DNA of 64,000 nucleotides from Primulina eburnea (taxonomy: Eukaryota; Streptophyta; Magnoliopsida; Lamiales; Gesneriaceae), in NCBI RefSeq assembly GCF_022965805.1, contig NC_133108.1, forward strand, positions 40,308,051 through 40,372,050, in the 5' to 3' direction. A model generated the notes under the pieces. That model had not been told where the DNA came from and did no database searches. It worked only from the letters and a program-made list of their open reading frames with translations. This document shows, in pieces, positions 35,741 through 47,012 of the stretch (its first letter is position 1; each line of letters begins with the position of its first letter). The position numbers and the translations under genes are program-made.

Positions 35741-37689
35741 TTTAAGATCATGCACCCTTGTCCGATCTTGCACAGGTAGAAAAGATAGGGGTGGGGTATA
35801 GTTGTGTTGACAATTTAATCAGATTATAATTTTCTTAAAACAGATTAATTGTCATATCCGACACGTGTTTCGAATATCATATTGGACGATTGTTTTCTTC
35901 TTGACCAATTACTATTACACTTATATAAAATGTAATTCAATATAAGCTTACTTGTACCACTTTTATTTTCTTACGTGAGCTATTCAAAAACTCATTTACA
36001 CTCTCAACCCCAATTTTAGATTACAATCCAACAATAATAACACAAATATTTATTACAATTTTTTTAAATATATTTATTTACTTAGATGAACCCAACAAAA
36101 TTCTCCCTTATTTATATACAGGAGAAGGAAGCTCTTTTTGCCTACAATATCACACCAAAATTCGGCATTTCTAGGATGCAGAGAGGCCACGTTCTATTTT
36201 GGAGAAAAGCCCCACGATTTCAATACTATCCACAGTTCCACACACACACAAACACTTAAAAAATTTTCTTACCTCTCTTTTGGAAGAGCCAAATTCTTTT
36301 GAATGAAAAAATATTTTCGAATTGAATTACATGATAATAAGTCTTTATGGAGCGAGGTTTACCAATTAAATGAATTGAACAAGATATGGTAAAATAGTTA
36401 TGAACTATATAAAATCGCAAACAAAGAAAAATACGGGTTTGACGGGTTTTATGTTAAAATTATGGATCGTTTTTTTTTTTTTGCACCTTTAAATATCCAA
36501 GTATGTTGAGGTAAATGATAAATCCTTTTTATAAGCTTCACTAATATTGTAATCTTACATTAAAAAATTACTAAAAAAATCAACATCCTACTCAATTAAA
36601 GTTATTTTTAATTCAAATATATTGAATTTACCATGTCAATGGATCGAGATTCTAGCTAGAATTCACTCCCGACTGTCGATATCTACGTGCATTATTTAGA
36701 ATAGCTGGTCTACGCATTAATTGTATGAAATATATTTATTTGACAAATGAAAAGGTCTTAAAATTATATTTGTAACTAAAATTTTGTCAATGGTTGGATC
36801 CCATGCATTAATTTCTGATTAGATCATAGAATAATTTCACGTTTGAAAATAGAGTCATTTGTAGGGTCAAATGTTATATTTAATAATCGCATCTCATTTC
36901 ACCGGTTCAAAAAAAATTTACGTAAAAAAATGAATGGAAAATAACTACAGTAATTCCTGCTGTGTTATTTTCCATTTATGATTTACCCAAGTTCGTGAAG
37001 GGATATTAATGAATTTGCATGCGTATTCCACTCTTTTTTCCTTTACCCTTTCTTCAGTTTATGGTGTATAAAATATAAAATTATATTCCGTAAATTACAT
37101 ATCTACATATACAAGTGTTAAGATTGAAACTTGGACTTAACTCAACCCCAAAAGCTATTTCAAGGAGGGAGGATTGTCCAAGCCTATATATACAACTCAC
37201 ATGTTATTTATCCAACTGATGTAAGACAATTAACAGCAAGAAATATGTATGTTTATGTAGTCAATTAATTATCTAATTTAAAATATAATTTAAAACTACT
37301 ATTATTTTCCTGATGATGTTAATATATATCTTTTGATTATTTTTTTTTGGTATAATTTCTTAGTAGCGACGCATATTTGACGTGGGCAGGAGGCAAGTGT
37401 CCCGAACTTATATCGGGAACTAAATACTCTACCAACAATTATGTACCAAATCAAAATACCGTTGCATTGGTTTAATGGCATACAGACATATTATTAATTT
37501 TCTTACGAAGGAAAATATCCATATCCATTTTCGTTAGTGATATCAATATGACAATGTTCTATATTCCCAACACACTAATATATCATTATTAATTTTTTAC
37601 AAAAATCGATGTGATTAGGCAGTAAAATATTTTTGGATTTTCTTTTTGCCCCAAAAGTAACACCTTTTTCAAATTTCTATTAATTTGAA

Positions 37690-38115
37690 TTTTTGTTATT
37701 CAAGTTTGAAAGTAATAGACAATCATCTGCTCGACGACGTATTTTCTCTATTCGACACGTGTTCTGCCGACAGCGACAGTCCAGCCAACAATAAATAAAA
37801 AGCAATGGCAAATGGTCACACGTCTGGCCTCCCATTGGCCATTCGCATGACTCCCCACTTGCCCCGTTTTCTTTGGGCTCGGACCCACACAAGGCCCAAT
37901 GATTCATGACAGGCCTAAAAACATGATTGGACTTGTGGGGCCCGTTATGCTGACCGGCGAATCTTGTGTCTATTTCCGGTGCTGAAGGCGATGCAAGCTC
38001 GACGCAGGTACAGTTCGTGACACCGAGACCCCAAGCAACAGCTAAAGGCCAAAGGGTGTCTGTTCCAAACGCGCCGCCATGGGTGGTAGGCTACTGCCTC
38101 TACGCCTGACCCTAA
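37690..38115. other. GC-rich island in AT-rich intergenic DNA
   Basis: Base composition changes sharply from the flanking AT-rich sequence. The segment holds CACGTG (near 37756), CCCATTGGCC, two GGGCCC/AGGCCCA motifs and a plus-strand frame near 37980-38108 (about AEGDASSTQVQFV ... VVGYCLYA, then stop). It looks like a promoter plus a short exon or a captured gene piece. I do not recognise a product. The flanks 35749-37689 and 38116-40420 are AT-rich without a recognisable gene. Confidence 0.3.
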
Positions 38116-40429
38116 AGTGAGTGCTCCGTTGCTTTCGGCTTTTTGCCTTGAAGCTTTTGGATGCCAATTGGTCGAGGGGGACCAAAAAAAATGTCTTATA
38201 CTTTTTATTTCAAAAATGTGAATCTAATAAATTTATTTATTCAAATAAATTTATATACTTGTACATGGTCCTTTTACATAATTTCATTTTTATTCTTGGT
38301 AAGTGCCTAGTTTATAAGTTATGATGTGAACTCATTGTTTACAAGGTTTAGCGCCTATGCTTCCTCAACCATTGCATGATGTGTTTACCTCACTCCCAGC
38401 CGATTATATATCATTTCGATCGAATTTTTAGTAATTAGCTCCTAATGTCAACAGCTCTTATGTTTGACTCCCACAACCAATAATACGTACTAATCCCCCA
38501 ACTCAACCTCTATTGATGGGGCTAGCTCTTCGGCTAGAGAAACGAAAATTGGAATGTTTGGAACAATGTTTCAGATTCAAATCTCAACTGTAAAACCGAC
38601 GAATTTTGGTTCTGAAATCGATTCCAATATATAAAAGGTGAAACTAGAACCAAACTGCCTGAACATGATTTATGAATTGACCACGAAAGTTTTTGGTTCC
38701 GGTTTAGATATGGTTTGAACCGTTTTCAATTCCGATTCCCGTTTTGAAACTGAAATCAAAACCGGAAATTAGTTTTAATATCATTTTTTTAGAAACTGTT
38801 CCAATTTCGATTTACGATTCCAAGAGAACTATAGTCGACTATAACTAAAAGGATCGAAAGAGTAATCCTGTTTTTCTTTTTCCTAAAAAAATTTAATTAA
38901 GCTTTGGTGGTGGCGACTGAGTGATGGCGAAGGTGGTGGGTTACATGTAGATTATTTAAAAGTTGCAGGTAAACAATTTTGATATGATGTCCATCAACTG
39001 TTCTCACCTTTGTATCCAAAGTGACATTTTTGATATGTTTCATCATAGATAAATGTCGCTTGAGAGATCGGCACAAAGAGATCCCCGAGACGTAACTTTG
39101 TACGAACTATGGAGCCTGAGGTTAGGCAATATCATAAAAAATATTAAACCAAACATTAATTAAATTACCATGGTCTAATATAATCCCCTATCAACCAAAT
39201 ACAACCTAGCTAATTATTTTGTAACATATGGCCATGGAATTAAAATTTCAATAAATCAATAATTGAACCAGTTGATTAGTCAAGATTAAAACTAAGTTTT
39301 TGTAAATAATACTCCTACTTAAACATGAATATAGAGTTAGGCCTTGATCGGAGAAAATATATTGGGTGAAAACCGAAAAGAACATAAAACTCTCTGTGAA
39401 AAATAAATGATCACATACAACTACGAGTTCTTAAAATCTAAGAAAATATCTCCGTCCTTTTTTTGTTTTCATATGCATGCGCACAGTTGGAGAGCCAGGA
39501 ATATGGCTCCGTCCGGACTAGAATTTTAAACTTTGAAATCTTTTAATATTTTAAATTGATCTATCTGAGCTAATATCATGTTAATCTAAAATTATACAAA
39601 ATTTACATATAATTGGGCTAAGCCCTGGTATTTACCCATGTGACTCCGTCGCTCGCTGCATGCACATGGCATTACACTTATAATTATATATAAGTGAAAT
39701 ATTGTTAAAATAATCATCAATCGACTTATATTGATTTTCTTAAATTTATTAATCCCGTTTTTTAACAAAAAAGGATTAATATTGTTTGAATTTTTATTGA
39801 GTTAAAAAGTTTAAAATTTTAAATTTGTTATTTAAATTTTTATAAAAAAAAAAAGATTGGGTACATATGCAAACCATAAAAGAGATGAGATTTTGGCTTA
39901 AATTTTAAGAACACGTGGTTGTATTTATTTTTCACATCGATTTTATGATTTTTTCGATTTTCACACGGTGATAAAAGATATTTTCCCTCTTAATCCCTAA
40001 GCAACCTATTTCACTTTGCCAAACCGTGGAAAGTCCCCATATAAAACGTGATTTTATCTTAAAATGTTTATATGATTCATGAGACAGGTTCAATTGTTAG
40101 CTACACTTCATTTAATTTTGCCTAAGTTACTACGTGTTAATTAAAATTCATATCTAGTAGGATCGACTGAGAGATAAATATTGAGCTATGATAGTTTGGT
40201 TCTTGAGATATTGAATACAGATGATTAAATTGCGTTTGGTTTTCAAACAATTAGTAAGAAAAACAAAATAATTTTTCATAGAAACCGATTAAATATTTTG
40301 GCAAAACATTTAAAAGATATGAAAATTGAATATGTAAAAACGTTTAGGTAGAATAATTTTATCAAACACTTGAATATTTTGGTATTTGAAGAATAAATAA
40401 AATACTTCAACAATGCATCTTAAAAAACA

Positions 40430-41290
40430 GTAGCAATAAATAAATAAAATAAAGATGCACAAATTTGTTTATGAATGTTCGGAGAATAATAACTCTTATG
40501 TCATCCTTTCTTTCACCTAGGAATGTATCACTAGAAAACTTTAATTTATACAACTCTTGTACAAACTCATTAAAACTTAAGACTTATCTTTTGCCTAATT
40601 GAAACTCCTAATACACTCGATTGTAGGCCACAACAACAAAATCCACATAATTTTAACGTCTCTTATGCCAAGACTACAAATACAATATTTAATGTCTTTG
40701 TGTGAATACTCACTCGTCTAAATTTTGAAGCTCAACTCTCATGTATATGTGTGAGTATTTAATCCATTACAGTGAATCTATATATAAAATATATCTCCAC
40801 ACTTGAGTTTGCTCTCATTCTAACTAATTTCTTCATGTAGACTACTCATGTTTTGAATTCTCTTTCAAAGATTGTATTTGATTTTCAACTTATTGTATTT
40901 ATAGCATCCAACAACGATATGTATGTTTGAAACAAAATATGACTGTTGAAAAGTGTATGTACTGTTTCTGATATTGAAACAATCATATTCGTGTTGCTGG
41001 ATGTTTGCTGAATTTGAACCTTCGCTGAATTTTGTGGTGCTGTATTCAATATACTTATTTTGGGCTCTACTACATGAAGTGGATACTGGTTGTCTACTGG
41101 TTGTAGCGGCTATTGGGTTTCAGTAGTCATCTCTAATGGTTTGGGATCTACTGCATTTCAAGGTCTACTGCTTTTCAAGTTTCAACACTCATAATTTCAT
41201 CACTCATTATTTTCAGTAGTCATCTCTACTGATTTGAGATCTGCTATATTTCAGGTTTCAGCAGCTAAACTTTCAATTTGAAAAAAAACA
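40430..41290. repeat. Probable old LTR remnant
   Basis: Contains phrases common to plant copia LTRs read in minus orientation (AATAAATAAATAAAATAAAGATGCACAAATTTGTTTATGAATGTTCGGAGAATAA; ATGTATCACTAGAAAACTTTAATTTATACAA). Next comes a region with recurring CTACTG/CAGTAG words (41060-41270). Termini and target duplication were not found. Confidence 0.4.
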
Positions 41291-43180
41291 ACTTGAATAA
41301 ATATGTTAGAAATTTATATTACAAAATATCAAATTAATTGCCATATATTACAAAATTTACGCTTTTAAATTAGAGTTGCCCCCTTCTAGTTGGATTCATC
41401 TATGAATGAATAGGAGTGATCATTTATATTTTTGAATTAAAAATTCAGTATTCATAAATATTAAATAATAAAACAGCATACAATTATTTAAAACAATTAG
41501 TAAATCCTACTAAAATTTATACATTGTTTTACCCGCAGGTTCTAGAAACAAAGGCATGATTAATAGCCCTACCGAGAGGCACAAATTTGGTTCTAAGATG
41601 TGAATTGTGCCACTTCTACATGTACAATATTCACATATTACTCGCCGGAAATACATACCCATTGAAATAATCCATTGGCTTATTTATTTAATACATACAC
41701 TTTATATATAATATATATAATTAAATAAACAATTTCTATGTGTACACGTATAAGTAATTTTACAACAAGTGATGTCACTCATCACATATAAATAATTTTT
41801 TTTTTTAGGAATCAACATTTTTTTTAGATCCAATAATTTTTTTTCTCATAGAATATTTTCTTTTAATTTAACGTGACATGTCCATTTCAACTTGTCACAT
41901 TTATTTGCAGTTATTCATTATAATATATATTCGGATAAAAAAAATTCCAGCCTCTTGGCTTCAATTCCGTATAAAGAAAAAGGCCACAGCTCCTCGCGGA
42001 GATGTGAAGTACGAAATGCGCCTTGATACGGCTCGAGTGCAATTCCATCCCCACATTGGGAGTTTATCAGGTTTACGAACAATTATTCGGAATTGCTCGG
42101 AATTGCTCAAGTCTAGCCGTTTGCTGCATCTGTGACTTCCAGCTTGATCTTACAACCATTATTTCACCTATATTATAACATCTTAACTACTTAAGCTAGC
42201 TTTAAATATGATTTATAGCAAATTGAGTTTTCTGTTAATTCATTTTTGTCGCTGGTCATTTCATTAACTTAACTATGAGATATTATCGAAAGATTTCAGC
42301 TCGCCAAAGTCTAACCGTTTGCTAAATTCAAGTTCTAACTTCCAATTTGAGTAAATATGTTAGAAGTACAATAACAAGTTTTTTTATCATAAAAACTAAG
42401 ACTGCTAGCATTTACATTAGTAAGAGTATTTATGAATTAATATATGATAGCAATATAATTGAATACAATTAAAATTTAATCAATACATATATATCTTTAA
42501 TAAAATAATAGAATTGTCTATGCATTAAACAAACGAAGATGAAATATGATTCTGGAAAAAATTCAATGGATATAATTTTAAAATTTTAAATGAAGACTAA
42601 CTAGCTCTTATCCAGATATATATAAGTTTCGTGTGCATAAGCTTATTTAATACGGGTTTATTACAAAATAGTAGGTGAAGTAGTTCTGCCCCACCAATGA
42701 CTTCCACCAATATAAATATTATAAATTAAATGTACCCAATTAATTATCGATTGCTTTAATTAAAATTAGACTTTCAAAATATTGAAGATTTGACTCATGC
42801 CAGCTTGATATTTGCATACAATTTACGCTAAAAAAATATCAATGTTAATGACACGAAGAATCCGTGTGCGTGTAATTGTGAAAGAACACAATGAGGATAG
42901 TATTGGTATAAATATTCATATAATTTTAAAATTATTTATAAGAGAAATTTCGAAAATTCTTATAAATTTGAATCCCACGCACATCTTTTAACGTCGAACG
43001 ATTATGTGAAAGGAAAATTTCAATTTAAGTTGTATAAACCGGTCTCTTTTGAATTTTGGATATGTAACTTGTGAAAATGGATTTTTATTAAAAAAAATTG
43101 TTTTTTTAGTTTTTGTTATGATATGTAAGAATTATATTGTTCGACAGATACTAGTAAATAATAAAATTATCAGTATAGGA

Positions 43181-44110
43181 TGTAAAACAGAGAATTTGTG
43201 TTATATCAGAATTAAATGTTGTGCCAGATGTTATGCAGCGGAATATTATATTTTGTAACACAAATTCACTTTAAATAAATAAATGGGGGAGATTAAATTT
43301 GCACAAGTATAAATACTTATGCAATGTCTTATGGAAAAAATTAATCACTGGAAAAACCAAATCGTTTACACAAAAACCTATCACTAGTGATAATGACAAA
43401 AATCAATTTCCTCAACACTTTGAGAAAATTAAAGCTTTCTAAAAACAGATAACCAGAATAAAACTAAAACAAGAAAGCAAAACGTGATGCCAAAAAGGAA
43501 TCCACGAAAACAGTCTTCAGCCAACTTCTTCACAGATGTTCCCAACATTCACAGCAACACCCGGTATCTGCACTCTTTAAAACAGCACGTCTCTCGAAGG
43601 ATTATTTCTCTGACTTTTTCACTGCGTGCACAAGTGCGTGTAAGTATGTATTTGAGAGAGGAGAGCACCACGAAAATCTCCCACGAAAAACTCCCGCGAA
43701 AATCACTTCCACGAAAAATCATACACGTTAACTCTCTGAAATTTTCTTTTCTCTATGTCTCTCCCGATTGCTTTTGAATCTCCATATCTTATTTATAAAT
43801 ATCTCCTCTTCTATGATTTATCTTGATGGAAATCTGTAAGATATGATATACAAGAATTCTTTTAGAAACAAAATCAATAATACCATATCATATAAATCAT
43901 TATCATAAATATTATATCTAGAAGATCTTTATCATAAAGATAATATCTAGAAAAGTAAAACTCAATATTCCACATAATCTTATCAAGAAAGAAATTAAAT
44001 TTAAGGAATATATTATATCACAATAAAATCTTAACTATCTAGAAAAGCAAAACCATAATTAAATATTACACCCAATCAAATCAACAAGAAAAAGATAATA
44101 TTAAAGAAAT
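43181..44110 (-). repeat. Diverged LTR remnant related to the 10525/19435 LTR
   Basis: The order of short blocks parallels the copia LTR at 19435: GTTATGCAGCGGAA, then GCACAAGTATAAATACTTATGCAATGTC, TCACTGGAAAAACC, TTTACACAAAAACC, ATCACTAGTGATAATGAC, and near the end repeated ATATCTAGAAAAG. It is heavily diverged, has no internal element sequence attached, and the ends are approximate, so it is an old solo LTR or fragment. Confidence 0.55.
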
Positions 44111-44684
44111 CAATTTACTATGAAAATTATATTTCTCTTTATGATTTTTTTTCTCCCAAAGCCACTATATTCAAGAAATATTAATGCTTATTTGGTAGCA
44201 CTGATTCTATCTTAAGTTGTTCATGTGACAAAAATAAAAATTTTATTGCACATATTAAAATTCACTTAAGGAAAAAATAAAGGAAATAGCAAACCTTTTT
44301 ACTCTCAACTTAAAGAATTGGGTGGAGTCTTACTTTGTTTTTTTCTCTTTATTTTTGTTTAGATGGGTTAGCATGTGTAATAAGCTTCAATATCATCACA
44401 TGAACCATGTAGGAGACCATAGATACAAAACAAACAATATTTGATGGATTTAGTAGTTTAGACAAAAAAAATACCAAAACATAAAATTCAAGTTGCTGGA
44501 TGAATTGAAACCAAATTTTGACAAGTTACATGAATAAAATAAAAACCTGACAAATTTATAGGACTAAAACACGATTTTCCCATCATGTTTACGGAGCTAA
44601 AGAACAAGATCAAGAGACGGGATTTTGATTTCAGGAGACGGGCTGTGAAACTAAACTAACATAGCGATTTAATATATTCACAAA

Positions 44685-44866
44685 GAGTAGGTCTCTTGTG
44701 AGACGGTCTCACAAATTTTTATCTGTGAGACGGGTCAACCCTACCGATATTCACAATAAAAAATAATATTCTTAGCATAAAAAATAAAATTTTTTCATGG
44801 ATGACCCAAATAAGAGATATGTTTCACAAAATACGATCTGTGAGACCGTCTCACACAAGTTTTTGC
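44685..44866 (-). repeat. GTGAGACGGTCTCAC element, copy G
   Basis: One of the best copies, inverted: GAGTAGGTCTCTTGTGAGACGGTCTCAC at the left, GTGAGACCGTCTCACACAAGTTTTTGCC at the right, with an intact GACGGGTCAACCCTACCGATATTCACAATAAAAAATAATATTC centre. Confidence 0.85.
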
Positions 44867-44868
44867 CA

Positions 44869-45030
44869 TTAACAAAAACTTTTGTGAGACGCTTTTACGA
44901 GTCAATTTTGTGATACAAATATCTTATTTGAGTTATCAATTAAAAAATATTATTTTTTATGCCAAAATATTACTTATTATTATAAATATGGATGAATGAA
45001 GATACGTGAGACCGTCATGCAATTCTCACG
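44869..45030 (+). repeat. GTGAGACGGTCTCAC element, copy H (degenerate)
   Basis: Directly abuts copy G in opposite orientation: AACAAAAACTTTTGTGAGACGCTTTTACGAGTC at the left and GATACGTGAGACCGTCATGCAATTCTCAC at the right. It is more diverged than copy G, so the two did not arise by a recent local duplication. Confidence 0.6.
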
Positions 45031-45691
45031 ATAAAATTTTATTTTATTTTACAAAATTTATATTTCATATTGAGAATAACGAATTTAGTCTAAGAAGCAT
45101 GTCCCATGAGCTCATCACATGACATTTAATTTATTTCTTGGAAGCATTTTTGTTATGCGTAAAAATACGGAGATAATTAAACAATGTGATATATTTTTTT
45201 TCTTTATTATGTATGTATTAAGAGGTTTTATGGTAGTTGGTCCCACCTTCCTTGGCATTTAAATTGCTTTATCTTCAAACTATTCCATCCACCCAAATTA
45301 TACCACAAAAAATTATAAAAATAAATAAAATTCAAAAAAAAAGACAAAAGAGGATTCAATAATGAAGATGGGGACCTCCCCCCACCACCCCCAAAACCAT
45401 TTAATTTAATAATTTTAAATAGTATATAATGTAAGTTTCAATTTAATCAAAAAAAGTGATTTACCAGACGTCGTGAACTAAGATCGATCACCTCTCATTT
45501 TCCTATTCTTTAGTTTCTTCCACTTTTCAAATAAATGATCAAATATTTTGAGTGCAAAAAATTAAAATAAGTTAACACACCAAACCACGACGTGTCTATA
45601 ATTTCAAGCAATCAGTTAAAAAAACTATTCTAGGATTATGTTACAAGGTAAAAAATTTATATAATATGTTAGTAAAATAATTGTACCACGC

Positions 45692-45730
<39 letters not shown>

Positions 45731-46206
45731 AAAAGACATGCATATATGGCTCCTGTATATTTGTTTAGGGTTGGGGTAAAATATTTTTATGTTTTGTAGG
45801 AAGGGGACGTTACCTCGTTCTGTTTGGTTCTGTGTACGTATACGTGTATCTATCTCTTCTGACACACTTTGATAATGGCATATTTTCATTTTCATACATA
45901 GAACAAAATAGACATCCCCCTCCCCTATCTTTTTCACTAATGCAAACTTCAGTTTTCTTTCTTTGTATCTGATGATCATTTGAAAACGATCGGGTCAAAA
46001 CCACTGAACTTCCCTTCGTTCGATCCATTCGCAGGTGATATAATTAATCAAGAACATGTAGGAAAACAGATCTATTCTCAATTATATATATATATTTTTT
46101 TGAAGAACCCACATAAGTAATTTTTTTTTTCAAAAACAGAGAGATATATGTGTTGACATATATATATGAATGGTATCTTTTTCCCATCCTTTTAAGCCCT
46201 ATCTAT

Positions 46207-46246
46207 CTTCTTTCTCTTTCTCTTTCTCTTTCTCTTTCTCTTTCTC
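46207..46246. repeat. (TTTCTC)n tract in the BEL1-like gene leader region
   Basis: About six TTTCTC units followed by CCCC. Such CT tracts are common in plant 5' leaders close to the transcription start, and the tract lies upstream of the spliced leader of the BLH gene. Confidence 0.7.
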
Positions 46247-46521
46247 CCCTTCTTTCTTGCTTTATCAAGTACAGTATACTGGAGCTCAGAGAGTTGCGGA
46301 GATGATGATGTAAAAGGCACACACATACATAATTCAATCGAAGGGATCGGCCGGACTTGTGATCATATATATATGTGTAGACATAGATACATACATATGA
46401 GGGAGGTCTGTGTATGTATATATAGCTGCTAGCTTTTTCGCTTTATAGATCTCTAGCTATAGCTTCATGTGGTTTTTTGCATCTATCTTTTTCTATAAAG
46501 TTACCCACAGATTTGCTCTAG

Positions 46522-47012
46522 ATGTGTGAAAATGGGTTTTGTAAGCTGAATTTTTATGATTACGCAGATGGTGATGACAGAGCACGTGTATATTCAGATT
46601 TTCATCATACCAGGCCAGACCAGGTACTGAATACGGTATATATATGCATATATATTTATATATATTACCCAATTATCGAAACCTTTCTTCTTCTGCGAAT
46701 CCCAAGTTTTGGTGATACATATGTATTCATCATCATTGATTTCTATGGTACTTCTTCAAAGATGTTTCAAGGAAATTAAAAGTAAAGAGTGTTTTTACGA
46801 AGAATTCTTGAGTTTTGTGGTTACAGGGTTTTTGGGTTTCCGGGTGATGATAATTTATTAGTTCGTGTTTTTTTTTTCGAATTTTTCATCTGAAAAGTGA
46901 ATAGTTTTTAACATTTTCTTTTAACTTTGTATTTGATTTACAGGGATCTATTGAGAGTTTGAGTGGGTGCTGCATCTTCCAAGATAGATATGGCTACGTA
47001 CTTTCATGGTAA
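46522..47012 (+). promoter_or_regulatory. Spliced leader of the BLH gene with overlapping upstream ORF
   Basis: A leader exon ending at 46623 (CCAG|GTACTG) and an acceptor at 46943 (TTTACAG|GGATC) define an intron just before the main start. In the spliced leader an upstream ATG at 46522 opens a frame of 55 codons. It crosses the splice junction and ends at 47010-47012, inside the main coding region and in a different frame from the ATG at 46990. A second, 11-codon upstream ORF starts near 46396. The leader exon is inferred from splice signals only. Confidence 0.5.

Noticed and set aside
41878..42150. Short open frame with PRGDVKYEMRLDTARVQF and a nearby diverged repeat (AGTCTAGCCGTTTGCT / AGTCTAACCGTTTGCT)
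   Set aside because: Not recognised as any protein; likely repeat-derived. The shared words at 42110 and 42305 suggest a decayed local duplication, too weak to annotate.
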